64,000 nucleotides of DNA from Papaver somniferum (lineage: Eukaryota; Streptophyta; Magnoliopsida; Ranunculales; Papaveraceae): positions 14,694,001 through 14,758,000 of the forward strand of contig NW_020621936.1 in the NCBI RefSeq assembly GCF_003573695.1. Direction: 5' to 3'. The position numbers and the translations under genes were made by a program. Under the pieces are notes generated by a model. That model searched no databases. It was not told the origin of the DNA and was given only the letters and a program-made list of their open reading frames with translations. This document shows, in pieces, positions 45,372 to 58,567 of this stretch; the stretch's first letter is position 1, and each line of letters opens with the position of its first letter.

Positions 45372-48300
45372 TGATCGCTGTCGTATGCGTCAAAAATAAT
45401 TCACTTCCCCACTCAACTAGAAATAAATATGGTATGCGATAAGAAAGAGATCGTTCCCACAAAGAGGCTTTTGTTGTTATCAATTTTCAGTTTCTTAGTA
45501 ACCAAAGGGGGGGGGTTTTGTTTTATCTAAATAAACAAAGCAATGAAAGTAAATTAAAAGCAATAAAATAATTGAATAATCAATAAGGAGAAAATATTGG
45601 TCATGGGATAGTATCATTCACAAACATGTATTTTCATCAATGATTAGAATTGAAATTTAATCTCTCATCTATTAGAAGTCCTAGGATATCTTGATCGCAA
45701 GAGTATCCCGTTTATTTCCCGATTTTATCACAAACAACATTAAAAGATGCTATTGTGAAATCTACCTAGAAAGCAACCTAAAGTGTAAAAGCACAATTAA
45801 GTTTAACTCCCTAAGAGCAATAAGTTCTATGAAATAAGACTAATCAATGCAAACAAACGTGTAAAAGCACTAATTCGTTTTAACAAAGGTTATGATTCAT
45901 ATGCTGTTATAAAGATGTATCACTACAAGTAATAATGGCACTATGCTACTTAGAATCAGGGATAAACAACTATTTCATATTGAAAATCCTAATCTAGCAA
46001 TAGAGATGAAGACTAATCTAATTGATTCCGGGCTCAAACAAACTAGCATTCAAATCATATGACAATATTAATAATGAAACATAAACAATAAAGTATTGAG
46101 ACAAAACTAATTCATTGAATCAAATAACATGTTGGAAATCAACTTTTATCCCATAACCAATAATTGAGTTTAGTTACTCATAATAATGGAGTTCATCATA
46201 ATCATAATCATAAAATAATTGAAGAAGATGAAAAATAAAACGAAAGCAAACCCTAGTTGTAGCTATCTCCAAAGCTCCAAGAATAATACGTGATTTTCAA
46301 AGTTGTAGAAACTTTCTCCTTTTATAGCTTTTCATCTTTCCAAAACTAGATCTTCAAAGCCCAAAGTCCAAGTGATCCAATAAGCCCATTAGTGAGAAAA
46401 ACCCATGTAGAAAATATGTCCAAAAAAATGTCGCCAGAAAGTGATCGGGAAGCGACCGGAAGTTGGCCGGAAAAGTTCTCAGTATCACCATTTCCAATCC
46501 ACTCTTGCATCATTCAACCCTTCACAGTTCACAAATTACCAGCATCTCAGGTCCTTGTTCTTGACAGAACTGATGGCAACAATTAACACCACCAGCTCCA
46601 GTTCCGGATCTTCTTTAACAGAACCCTTGTACACTTCATTACAACACCACAACTCATTCTTGCCATCACTAGCTTATTCTCCCAGCTACAACACTACCAC
46701 CATAGCTCTACTGCCACAGCCATACTCGGAACCACCTGACTCAGCTACCACTTGCAACTGCAACAACACCAAGTCCATCCAGCAGCACCAGCGACTTAGC
46801 CTGCAATCCCCCTGGCACATTCAAGCTCCAACTGCTTCACTTCATCATCTTTCAATCACCGCCATCAGCAGCTGATCATGCTTAACAAGCCCACTGCAAC
46901 ACATACTCATTCCAATTCCTTGCTGCAACCCAGCTCAAGCTTAGTTAGCGCATATCAATTCATTTACAAACCACATTTATTCCTATTCCACCTGCAATGA
47001 GCTAGTACAATCATCTCCTCAACCTCGACAACAACACCAAAATAATTTCGCCATTCCTTGTACCACCTTGAGTCAGTTCACACACTGCGACCTCAGCTCA
47101 ATGCTCTTCTTTGCGACTGCAGCTGCAACTCCATTCCGTTCGGATGACCTGCAATCACTGCCATCACCTGTATTTCATTCAGCCCATCAGCTTACAGCTT
47201 CTGGCCAACACTTTAATCACTGAAGCCCTAACAAATCTAAGGCAGTAACTTCCATTTCCTACACACTGCCATCACAACATCACATGTGGTTTATACTGAA
47301 TAAGAACTGAACCTGACAATCAACAACACCAGATTCAGCCTCAGTTCAAATCCTAAGCATTCATCCCCATCAATTCCATCATCTCAGCTTTAGTCCCATT
47401 GCATCGTGTTGTTCCCCTGCACTAACATTCCTCCTGCAAGACCAACTCCATCTTCTTTCGAATCCAGCACCATAAGCTTCAGCAATCCTCATCAGTGCAT
47501 GAACATAACTCAGAGAAACAACTCCCAACTCCAGCTGCAATACCCATTTCCTACACTGTGAACCCTTGGTAGCAGCATCTCCATTTCAGCTTCAATTCCA
47601 CCATGTCAGGTTCTATCACACCATTCTTGACACAACTTCAATTCCACCATGTCAGGTTCTATCACACCATTCTTGACACAACTGAACCCTAAATTCCATC
47701 ACCAACATCATTACTTTCAGCTCAAATTCATCTTCTCCGTTCAGTTCAACAACAAACCCTAAACCTCCATTGACGGATGCAGTTCACAATCGAACTCAAA
47801 ATCAAACACAACCCATCTTCTTAAATCAGATTCACAGCATGACACATAGAAACCCATCACTAATTTCTTCTCATCTGCTTGATTTCAAAATCTCACAGAT
47901 CCCCTTTTATTCTTGTTCTTCATATCAACACCACCGGAATCAAACCCCTTCAACAGCAAATCCACCCTCTTCTCGATCTGATTCTGAGCAACAGATCCTC
48001 ATCCTTCTTAAACTCTCGATCTCTCCCTTCTTCTGAATTTGTGTAATCTTTCAGACATCAACCATTTTTCTCAGAAGTTTAGGTTGTTGTAATGAGACGG
48101 GCTTTTCTCGATGCCTAGGATAATAAGATTAATCCAGCCACCCTACACCTTTAGATAAGGGTTATCTGAATGATTCTAGGCATTCACCGCACAGATAAGG
48201 GCCACCCACTGAAGCAGCAACCCCTTAGTGATTTCAGTTCAATTGTCAGTCCTGCGAGACTGACAATTCAGTTAACAAACTCCGCAACTCTGATATGCTT

Positions 48301-48549
48301 CAAATGCTCGCAGCTTCTTCATACGATGTCAGAATGATCTCATGCTTCCGCCAATGGCTTCGTCTTTTCGTCATCTTCAAGATGACGAGAAGAAATCCTG
48401 AATTTGAACTAGTTTCGCTTCCTTTTGCTCCAATGACTCCATTGCACCTAATATCTCAAAACTAAACATAAGAGATGCAATTCACAAGGATAATAGCAAA
48501 GAAAACATAAATACTAGATATGAAATTAGGTGTTTTACAACACCTATCA
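45372..48549 (-). repeat. Solo LTR related to the non-autonomous element
   Basis: It runs TGATCGCTGTCG...ACACCTATCA over 3178 bp and is flanked by TCTTT on both sides (45367-45371 and 48550-48554). Ends and layout match the LTRs at 30.6 and 37.0 kb (GTCGTATGCGTCAAAAATAA, GATCGTTCCCAC, a C/A-rich centre with CTGCAAC words), but it is clearly diverged. The internal region was lost by LTR-LTR recombination. A tandem pair of CAATTCCACCATGTCAGG units lies near 47595-47680. It sits about 0.8 kb after the F-box coding sequence. Confidence 0.9.
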
Positions 48550-48554
48550 TCTTT

Positions 48555-49865
48555 GTGCTTGGGTTGCTTCTGCTTCCCCCCTTGTACGCTTAGGCGTCTC
48601 CTTTTCCATCTTTTTTTTTTTTTTAGTTTTTCAATTTCAATAAGAATCTACCCCTTTTTAATCAAAAAAGAAAAGCAAAACTCAAGTAAAAAAAGGTTTA
48701 TTTCGTTCTCAAGGGTTCATGTCAAACCCCTTTATGGAGATTGTTTATTGACATTCATCATCCACATAGTAAGCTAATTGAAAAGAGAGAGATTTCTTCG
48801 ATATAAGAAGAGAAAGAACGAGAGAGGTGGAAAGTTTATGGATCAAATGACTATCCAACAGATTATACTCTTTTCAAATATTGATTTTTTTTTTATTTCT
48901 TTCATGGTAATTAATCCATGATAATTTTTGTTTCTCCCACTAGAAATATTTGTGCGTCTATCGTTCATAGAAGAAAGTTTAATTTGTTTTAGAATGTATT
49001 ATATATAATGATTCCCCCTGATATGAACATAAAAGGTTGAATTTCTTATTGAACCTTTCTGTCATTGCTCTGCATAAGCAGTAGAAAGTGAATCTCTCTC
49101 GTATAAAGTTGAATTGGATTAATATTTTGCCTCTCCTCTTTTAGGTCTTTATTATACCTTGAAATTTATACTAAGTTTTGCTCTTTGACACTGTCATGTG
49201 GAGCTTTAATTGTCTTATCTTATTATGTTGTGGATTGTAGGTTGTGCTTAGTGGTAGTGTGCAATGGTGGCGTGGTATTTGTCATGGCAAGAGCGGGTGC
49301 AGGTTGGATAGGCTGTCTTGATTTTGTTTTTGGAATTCGAAGTTCAGACTACATAGGACTATGGTTCAGTTCATTGCTTAGTTCGAATTCTCTCCTTTTA
49401 TGTTTGATTTAACATTTTCATTCAGAATTGGTTACCTTTTTATGGTGGACCCAAAAATAAGTAAAATGCATAATGAGAATTGGAAACTTTTTTTTTTGTG
49501 TTGTTTCAATACTGATGTTAGACTTCTAGTATTCACAAGTTCTACAGGTGCAAGGGATTTATGATCTAGCATTTTTATAACGACAGATGTGATGTCAACA
49601 AGCTGTGTCTTTTACCATATTTATTACAGTCTCCACAGTTATTACATAATCTATTTGCAAAATATCTGATATGTCCCTCATTATCTACTGGGTTTTAGGA
49701 TCGGGTGATTGGCTCAAAGAAATACCATTGCCAATTCAAGATGGAAGCTTGTATGAGTAAACTTTAACATAAGCCCTTATTTTGTTAAAAAATTAAAGCA
49801 GCTTCTTGAGCTTGAGCTGAAATACTTATGACTTGTGCCTAGTTGCCTTTTTAGTTGTTTTCTTC
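48555..49865. other. Unassigned spacer
   Basis: AT-rich with T runs near 48608 and 49491. It continues the sequence that was downstream of the F-box gene before the solo LTR element inserted. No gene or repeat family recognised. Confidence 0.5.
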
Positions 49866-50147
49866 CTACCAAGAGCCAGTATCAAGCAATGTCCATCTCC
49901 AATTTGCTGACAAATTGGATTTACAGAAAAAGAGAAAGCTCACGCGTGTTGGATACATTCTTTTCTGATCATGATCATGATCATGATTTTCAATCAAGTT
50001 AACAGTTCTGGACTTTCTTCTTGATTTTCGAAAAGACTTTCGAGACCAATTTCCATTGACCATATCTGAGAGCTTATTCTCACCATCTTGATGCTCGTTA
50101 ACGGAGTTCTCAATAAGTTTAGCTTTGCTTTTCTTATTTTGACTCAT
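49866..50147 (-). pseudogene. gag: 5' fragment of a Sirevirus-type gag
   Basis: Starts at ATG 50147-50145, about 55 bp after the primer site on the - strand, where gag should start. It is rich in K, S, N and E (MSQNKKSKAKLIENS) and has a HDHDHD run made by repeated TGATCA at 49966-49986. The sequence stops at 49866 and no further gag or pol follows to the left, so the element is truncated. Family assignment rests on position after the LTR and primer site. Confidence 0.55.
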
Positions 50148-50202
50148 TTCTTATAGGTTGGATCGCACTAAACACAAATTGTTAGATTTTTCGTGTTTGC
50201 CT

Positions 50203-50215
50203 GCTCTGGTACCAA
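50203..50215 (-). other. Primer binding site, initiator-Met tRNA type
   Basis: GCTCTGGTACCAA on the + strand is TTGGTACCAGAGC on the element strand, one base different from the 3451 site, next to the LTR edge at 50217. Confidence 0.85.
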
Positions 50216-50216
50216 T

Positions 50217-52163
50217 TGAAAAGACGAGGGTACCCAAATACACCACAATCTTTAAATTATCCACCTGTAAGTCCTCTTACCGAAAGTGATTGTCTATGGA
50301 AAAAGTCGAGACAATACGACAAATCGGTATTCACACTTTGTGTGATCGTCTATGGATACGAGATCGAGACAATACAACAATCAAAGTGTGATTACTTGAT
50401 AATAGGTTCGGACTTAACCAAACTCTATAGGATCACTATCAAGTAATACGGAGTTAACGTTTGTGTATTTTACTTCTAATTATAATAAACAATTATAAAT
50501 GCGGAAATAGAAAAGTAAAAGACACAACAAGATTTTGTTAACGAGGAAACCGCAAATGCAGAAAAACCCCGGGACCAAGTCCAGAATTGAATACTCTCAG
50601 AATTAAGCCGCTATACAAAATCTAAACCAAACTTCATATAGTTGAGACCAAGCAACTAAACCTAGTTCACTTAGTTTCTTCAGTATCCCTGTGTTTCCGA
50701 CATTCAATAAGTGGACGCACTGGACAATTCCTTTGGATCGTATTCTAAACAGTAATGGCATAATAAATCTGTTTGGTAACAACTCTATTGATTCTTTCCA
50801 GATTAAGATATCTCAAGTCATATGCAAAGGCTCTTCCGTCTAAACTAGTAAACTCCTTTTCTTAGTTAGATCAATCCAATCTCTATTACCTAAGTAATAA
50901 GATTTGAATTTGTAACAATCAAAATAGAACTCAAGAGAACTATTAGGTGTTACCGATCTCACACAACTAATCAATCGAATAAATCTGATTCTAGTAGGAT
51001 CACAACCGATCAAGGTTTGTGCTACACAAAAATATGAGAAACCAATAAGAAATCTTCTTTGTCTTCAAATCTTCTTTAATCTTCAATTAAACCTGCACAA
51101 TACCACTTGAATCTCTTGTGACCAATCACGCACAGAACGGAGTCTGTTAACAATGGATTATCACAAGATGTCTTTAGACTTACAAACAGTTCTAAAGATC
51201 CCATCGATACTTCGTTCTAGTTTGAGTGAATCTTATATCAGAAGAGAAGATTTTCAAGAATAAACAAACTAGGTGCAATCAAAGTTCAACAACCGTTAGT
51301 CAATCAAATCAATCGAAAACTAATAAATTGGAATAATCTAGTTTCCCACCAACGGTACTCGTAGAGCTTCTTGATCCCACAAAATTCTTTAAACGAGCGG
51401 TCGTAAGAGATTTCGCCTAATTAAGATACTCTCCTCTCCGGATAGACGGCTTCACCAGAAACAACAAAAACATGAAGTTTGCCTGGCTCTTAGGATAGTT
51501 TGCTAGAATTTGAAACTTAGGTAATTATAAATCAAGGATGTTTGGACACCAAGGAATTTCCAAAACCGAAGTATTCTCAAGATATGCAATAAATGCCCAG
51601 ATCGGTTATCATAATTCCTGGAAATGCTCTGTCCAATATTTTTCCGAAATCTCTCAACAGAAAATCTCCAATTAGTAAATGCGTATTACTAATTTTTATT
51701 CTCTAGAGATATGCATTTAATTGCTGGTAATTAAAGCATATAAAACTAACAACCTTAATTAAAAGATTCTTAATTTATTTCGGACCGAGATCTCCTTGAT
51801 TAATTAAGGAATAACATGACTTGAAAGATACGACTTTATAATCATTCACAGCTTCGCAGTTATATTTTCAATATAGCACGACTTGAAAGATACGTTAGGA
51901 ATGAAACAGTTCAAGTCAATATTAAGGTCTAACCTCAAGAGGAAGGATGATGTCGTCCTTGTAGCTCGTTACTTCTTCACATTTTTCAGGTCTTCGAGTA
52001 ATACTTGTATGTCTCATATTCCTAGACTTTCTAGTCTAACCTATACGAAGTTGTCTCTAGTACATAATCAAGTGACTCTTAGATGAGTTTTGATTCACTA
52101 AAATATGACAACCAAACTTTACATACCAACGTTTGGTGGGTTCAACCGAGCCATGCTCTAACA
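50217..52163 (-). repeat. Sirevirus-type LTR (5' LTR of a truncated element)
   Basis: On the - strand it runs TGTTAGAGCATGGCTCGG ... GTACCCTCGTCTTTTCA, 1947 bp. It shares its first bases and the box GGGGTTTTTCTGCATTTGCG / GTTTCCTCGTTAACAAAAT (near 50530-50575) with the LTRs at 1467, 7530 and 63356, but the rest is diverged, so it is a different subfamily. A primer site and gag start follow it. The 3' LTR is not seen. Confidence 0.85.
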
Positions 52164-52368
52164 ACCTTGGCCAGCCACCGCCAAGTCCATGGCATATCTA
52201 TCATGGGACCTTGGGCAACCATGACCAAGTCCATGGCATAGCTATTACCTCCCCATAGGACCTTGTCCAACCACGGTCAAGTCCATAACATGTCCCATAC
52301 TACTCCCACATGCCATAAACACGTGGTGGCCAAGTTTCTAAACCCTAGTACGTTACTAAGAGTCCCGG
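52164..52368. repeat. GGCCA/CCAAGTCC-rich repeat, left part
   Basis: Short degenerate units such as GACCAAGTCCATGGCATA and CACGGTCAAGTCCATAACAT, about 60 bp apart. The same vocabulary resumes at 62086-63355, so this is one repeat block split by the Tat-like element. Confidence 0.6.
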
Positions 52369-54100
52369 TGTAGAAGGGTGAAAACGATTTGCTGGATTTT
52401 TAGGAAAGTGAAGAGACGACCGTGCGGATGGGGACTCCACGACCGAGAAAATTTTTTAAACCTTCTTCTAACAGATGCACTGCACGGGAGTGCTTTGAGT
52501 TCGAAAGATCAATCTGTAGGACTCCGGCCTAAACCAAGACAATGGCCGTTCCAGAGTCAATTCGGTCACAAACAGGAAAGAGGGTCGATCTATAGGAGGG
52601 AAGCTGAGAAGTGTAAATGAGATCAATGATGATCAAGGATTGTGAATGTGTGATGATTTCTGCAAGTTAATGAACTGTTATGTTCAAGTGAAAATAAGTT
52701 CTGACCGACTAAGCGATAATTTCTTGTGTGTCGAAATTGTTGTTTACCAGATGATTCTTGGTTGTTCAATCGTGGATTCAGAAAATAATATATATATATA
52801 CATGTACTGCAAAAATAGTGGACACATTGATCCCAGTAAGTGTGATGGTTGCAGGAGTGAAAGAGTGGGAAAGTGAGTAATCGTGGTTAAACCAGTTCCA
52901 TGTCGTGCAGAGACTCGGTTGATTGTGCATCCACTACTTTGCTAACTTCCTCATCCGCTTGCACGACTTACTCACATTTCTCATTGTTGGTGTACACACA
53001 TGTCGTAGGACGCCAGCAGACCAAAACCCTAGTGAATATCCCCCCATGTGACGTGATTGATGTCTCACGAATATGAAGCCTGCAAGGCAGACATGTATTT
53101 AATTAGTCATTTGTTGACTAGACTAGGCGATGAGTCTTAGCCTTGATGAGTCGAGCATAATGAACGAATGTGGTATGCTCTGAGACTCATGGATTAAAGA
53201 TAAGATGTCTGTTGGGACAATAATGATGTTCAGACGTTGAGTCTTGATGTCATTTTACCAGTCGAGATAATAATGATATTTTTATAATTTGGATCGATCG
53301 TCCGATGAAGTTTCTCGATCAAGGACTTATTTTGATATGTTGAGTTTCGACAGGGAATCAAAGATATTGGATGGTCGTCCTTTCGAACCATGTTGCTCAG
53401 TCAAGAAAAAATGCTGGAAGCAAAACCAAACATGAAATATAAATTAGAATATTGATTTCTGAATCAATAGAATCCTCGAATGTTGATAGTTGAATCAACA
53501 TAAGAAATATTGCTCGGTCGAGCAATTGATAGTTGAATCAATGAGTTCTGAACCCATTTGATCGTACATTTTGCTAGCTTAAGCAATTTAGTGTTGATAT
53601 ATAAGAAAAATAGATATTGCTAATTTATTGTTGAAGACGTTAGCGCTATATACTAGCATGCAATATGTCTAGGAGACGTATAATCATCGAGAGATTTTAT
53701 ACATATTCGCTCTACATAGTCAGGGAACAGTGTGGCATCCTGAAGACATTAACGCTCTATACTAGCATGCAATATGTCTAAGAGCCGTCCAATCATTTCG
53801 ATATTATATAGAGGTGTTGATGAAATATGCGAAGTGTCAAAAAGCTCAGCCGAGAGGCTTTACGAATAACATATTCATACAGAGATCTGGGAGGGTGTAC
53901 GCTCAGTCAGAGATTGTTCGTGAATTTCACATACGTGTCTGAAGCCGTGTCAGAAATATGCAAAATTGTGATCTCTGAGAGGGTGGACGCTTAGTAACAA
54001 GTTTTTCGTGAATTTCACATACGTTTCTAAAGTCATGTCAGAAATATGCAAAATTATGATTTTACGATTTTAGCCTTTATCAAAAAATGCACCATCAACA
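52369..54100 (-). repeat. Tat/Ogre-like 3' LTR
   Basis: 1.73 kb. Its first 500 bp match 59651-60160 and its last 480 bp match the end of the right LTR. The middle (about 52900-53620) is unrelated to the middle of the right LTR but matches 30080-30450. Inside 53628-54060 are tandem duplications: CTAGCATGCAATATGTCTA twice and GTGTCAGAAATATGCAAAAT twice, with units near 100 bp. Confidence 0.8.
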
Positions 54101-57100
54101 TTAAGTCCTTGCTTAGTGTGAGACAATCATGTTCTGCAGTAAGCACTGGATGGTGATTTTTATGATTACAAAGGAAATGAGTAATTGAACTTAGTCGTAA
54201 AAGATGTTACCAGAATTCTCACTTCAATGATGTCACGTATGATCAATAGCCCAAATGAGGACCTTGGCAGTATGATAGAGCACCGTCCAGCAAGCGTGGA
54301 GTGATGAGGCACTGCTGATTTGGGTGGTGAAATGACCAACTTGGTGGGTTTAGCACTTGTGAGCCCATGCTTGAAAGAGGAAATCATCGTTCCATCGAGT
54401 TGTTGGTCTTCGAAGCACCAATATGTATCACAGGCTATGGTGGACTTGTTTTCGTTGCGGTTCTAAATCCCCAAATGACTTGTGGGGGATCCAAATAAGT
54501 CTCCATATTGCATCATCTTGATATCTACATAAAATCTTCGCTTTATGGCTGAATGGATGAAGATTCATGTGGATGAATGAGGAATTTCGTCATAATTCTT
54601 CATCAGAAAATTCAGAAGTTGGGTCTTCGTTGAAAATGATGTAGAATCTTCATACGATGTCTGTTTTTGTAGATCTACCCCAAATTTTTGAGTTTTGAGC
54701 TCGTTTAAGGGTCGAAATCGATTAAACAGTAAACTTCCAGGAAGTCTTCAGATATTTTTCAGCAGTGACGATGTCCAATGTTTGACCCTCGACTCTTAGC
54801 TCATTTATCCGATCAACTTGAATTTTGGATATGTCATAGAGAACATCCATCCAAAGAGAATGGCATATGAATCATACCTATATTCTTCACCAATTGTGCC
54901 TAGCTCAATGCTTTGGGAAGGACAGTGTAAAATCGTCTCAGACGATCTTGTTGCAAAATGCCCCTTTTGTGTCTTTAGACCTTTTGCTTGTGTCTTGAAC
55001 GCTTGATGAAGAATTTCAACGTCATTGATTCATTTGCAATACGAACCCCTTGATTGATACATGAACCTGGTGCTTGCAGCACCATCTTTTGTTTCTGTCA
55101 GTCGTAGAAACATCACTTCTGAAACCCTGGTCACGGGACCATAACTGAGGTTGTACTCAAGATAGGATGATGTAGTGACCATGGTTGTACATTCCTGTTG
55201 TATCATTCCTTTTATGATGAATGATTAGCATAGACGATCCCGGTGCCAGTCATGGGTCTTGGACTGTGAAATTGATCGTCATGTTTGTGGACCGTCAATC
55301 CCCAGTATTTTTAAATCTCCTTTTCGTTTTCCATTCTTCTGGCAAGACCAAGAAACAGGACCCAGGTAGAAGAACTTGATGTAAAAACCTAGGTGGTCGA
55401 AGTCGTAGGTACCTTGATGAAGGACTTAGTGGAAATACCTGGTGGACATCGATCGAATGTGGAGGTTATGAATCCCGTCTAAAAATTGCTGCTTGCATGT
55501 TGTATGCTCTGGAACCTGTAGAAACCTCAGAAGACGTCGGAATTCGGTGCTTGACCCCAAATTTTGAAGCTAAGAGACTGAGTTATCATATGAGAAAATA
55601 ATCACTCAATTTAGAGTTGTATAGGTCAGCCAACGAAGCGTGCACATTTGTAATTTGTAATCCTGTATAAATTTTTCAGATTTCGTAGACCTAACAATAA
55701 AGGCCATATCTTTCAGCTCATATGTCCGATTGATACGCCCTTTTGGTATGTTGTAGTAGAGACATAGAAAAACATCTTTAGTCAAGGAAGCATTATTCCA
55801 TTCCCTACCCATTGGTACGTTTTTTTAAATTCATGGCCTGAAGTGTGTTGTATCTCATTTGTAGAGGTGATGAGAACATCTTGTAGAAGACTTTGGCTTG
55901 TGCCCGTCCATCGTGCAAGCTTTGGGAAGACTTACATGTTAACATGTTTTCATATCTACACATCTTGATATGAATCATTAGTGCTTGGAGAAGTATGATC
56001 CACCGAGTAACACTTCCAGACTTAGGATGTAGAGAACGAACAATTGATGAAGCAGGATGTTGCTCAATATGACCGTTGTTGATGCTGAGATCATGACTGA
56101 TTACGCTCCAGAGATCCTTGTTGATGGTGAGACCATGGATGGAGTTCCTCCAGAGATCATTGTTGATGCTGATACCATGGTTGAAGTTTCTCAAGAGACC
56201 AAAAAGTTAGAACCATGATTATCGACATAGTCTTTGATCCTCCATCCAATGAGCCTTTATATTCACGAACTAATTGATGAGTTGAGCATTCCTAAGATGA
56301 GGGTATACTGAGAGTTCAACCCGAATTCTCTTAAACAATATGAATTTACTGTGAAGTGTTTTCGTCAGGTAATCGATGTTGTCGCGGCAGATAGCAACAA
56401 CAGTCTCCATTCTGGGTGTGATCAGTGAGGAGAACAAGTTCCTTAGTCGTTCAAGGTTGGTGACATTTCATGGAATCACATCAGGTTGCAATGACTTGTT
56501 ATGTGGAACGCATTTATTGAAATCGATCTGAATTGATCTTTCCAACAAGTTCAAGTCCCCAAGTGCATCTAGAGGCGTTCATCTGCTTAGCAAAAGATAT
56601 ATGTTGAAGGAGTTTGTGCCATCCATGGATGAATGATGTTGCATCTGCTTCAAAAGTCTTATCATGGGGATATCGAAGACTTATCGATTGTGTTTACTGC
56701 GTCGTCATCAAGATATTCGTTCTAAAGCTAGGGGCAATATTACCAAAGGTGTACTCTTTGATTGGGAGTACAATTGAAGGCTTCTAAAGAATACAACACT
56801 CAGAGATGAGAGGTTTTTGACTTTCGGTTGGCCTTGGAAAAGTAGGTGATTGACAATTGTAGGGATTTTCTTTTGGTTTGATAGATTCAATTACTTGATG
56901 CAAGTACTGCATAATTTTGGAGGAGTTGACAATAACGGATAAGTTAAGAAAATCCTAAATGCTTCAAACCTTAGATGCTTGAGAGTTGAAGCGTCACATC
57001 CCTCAAGCGTTGAATGTCTTAGGCTTGATCGTCTCGGCCCCAAGTATCTTCTGTTGATTCAACATTCATTTTGCGGTAGGGTTCCACACTTGTGCTGACA

Positions 57101-57603
57101 TCAAAGCTTTCTGATTTTGTGGCACATATGGACACTCATGCAAAGGTTACGGGGAATACCCAAAATATTCTTTGTCGTGCTTGAACATCATCTTAGTAAT
57201 GAATGTCTCAGTGAGGTTCTCGATTCGGAGAGGTGTCAGATTCAACCACTTGATAAAGTATTAATTTTATGAAGCTACCCATTCATAACGTCTTGCAATA
57301 GTAGACATGCTAGAAGAATTGAGTCCCCATGCTAGGATAACATGTGAGGACATAGATGACATAAACATGGTAGGAATGAGACTTGCCTGAGTGTGGAACC
57401 TATGAATGTTTATGCATCTTTTGCAGGTTCTTGCTTTAACCTCGTCAAAGTTCGAAGTTCCTACAAGTGCCCTGATGATGGAACGTCCACCGAATCTTCT
57501 AGATCGGAACCTTATTCGTTGGAGAGATGTGCAACCAAAGGCGCTTTTTCAGTATTCATCTTTTCAGCGTGGATGCACACTCGTCCGAGGATCACGTCAT
57601 ATC
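54101..57603 (-). other. Tat/Ogre-like internal region with no recognisable pol
   Basis: Reverse transcriptase, RNase H and integrase are expected here. Scanning the - strand I find none of their motifs, and open frames are short. There is a diverged internal duplication (54690-54900 against 55560-55800, sharing AGCTCATnTnTCCGAT and TTTTGGTATGT/TTTTGGATATGT words). A 42-bp coding-like tandem repeat lies at 56078-56203. pol was deleted or replaced. Confidence 0.55.
56069..56218 (+). repeat. 42-bp tandem repeat, three in-frame units
   Basis: Units at 56078-56119, 56120-56161 and 56162-56203 read VDAEIMTDYAPEIL, VDGETMDGVPPEII and VDADTMVEVSQETK in a + strand frame from ATG 56069 to TGA 56218. 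The repeat keeps the 14-codon frame despite base changes. It lies antisense to the element, so it may be chance or a trace of captured coding sequence. Confidence 0.6.
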
Positions 57604-57870
57604 CTAGATCTTCCTGATTATGTGAAACTTAGTTTCTGTCCAGGATGAACCTACTTTCACTTTGAGAGTGATGTAGCCATAAACATCTATGAGCGTTCCT
57701 TCATGGTCTCTGATTGAGACGGGAGCATGAGTAGCTTCTAGTCGAGTGATGCCTACGGCTCTGAGGGTTTTTTGTGGAATAATGTTGACGGCAGTACTAG
57801 CATCGATCAACTTTCTTCCAAATTTGTTCCCTTTGAGATTGACTATGGTAAGCATTCCCCAGTCATGCAT
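57604..57870 (-). pseudogene. Tat/Ogre-like protease fragment
   Basis: An aspartic protease matures Gag-Pol. The 88-codon frame holds GRKLIDASTAVNIIPQKTL, the flap-side strand THAPVSI and YGYITLKVKVG. The catalytic aspartate is kept, but the usual D-x-G loop reads D-A-S, so activity is doubtful. The second half of the fold is missing. Confidence 0.72.
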
Positions 57871-57924
57871 CTCCTTGTCCGTGGCTAAAGGATCAATGAG
57901 TACTTCCGGGATGGATAAACGTCT

Positions 57925-58137
57925 TCATATATGCTCCACCAAGGATTGAACTGCTTCATTGGAAGGTTGCTCAGAGATTGATGTCCTGATTGGGAGAGGG
58001 TCCTTGTGCACTCCTTCAGTCCACATTTTAAGATCTCCTGGATCAACCTTCTCTTTGAAGATGCGCTTCAAAACATTGCAATCAGTTGTTGGATGATTGA
58101 TGGAATTATGAAGGCGACAGTACCTGGGATTCTGCAT
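57925..58137 (-). pseudogene. gag: Tat/Ogre-like gag, C-terminal Cys/His part
   Basis: Reads RYCRLHNSINHPTTDCNVLK, the Cys-His segment that ends Gag in Tat-type elements and probably binds RNA, followed by a tail before protease. It is separated from the capsid part by stops and frameshifts between 58140 and 58560. Confidence 0.7.
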
Positions 58138-58567
58138 TTTTTATTCATTTGGCTCTCTCCTGATGAATGGAAATTTAATTGCACCATCTTGAATCCAGAA
58201 TTCCATTAACTCGATCACTTCTTCAATGGGAAGAGGTAAGTTTGAGTTTGTCTGATCATTTCCCCGTTTGTTGATGCTAGGTCGAGGTTTGTGCATTTCA
58301 GGATTGGTTATCCTTTCTTTGCGCCTTTAGAGGAGCCTGAGATATTGGAGAAGCATGATTGTGTTGTGGTGCCTTGGCTTTCCTTTTTCTTCCTTCAGCA
58401 ACAACGTTTGTGGAAGGTTAGATATTATATTGTTCATTGACCAGGCGTAGGATGTCGTGAGTTCCACGAGGTTCCTCAATCTTTGTAGACTATGCTCTTT
58501 CTAGTAAAGAAGGAGCGGTGGTTACTGATCGCTTAACCGCTTCATGAAGTTCTGAGAAAGTCTAGAA

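Noticed and set aside
46392..46875. + strand frames of 64 and 144 codons in the solo LTR
   Set aside because: They lie in the C/A-rich LTR centre, with low-complexity serine and threonine runs and no start context or domain.
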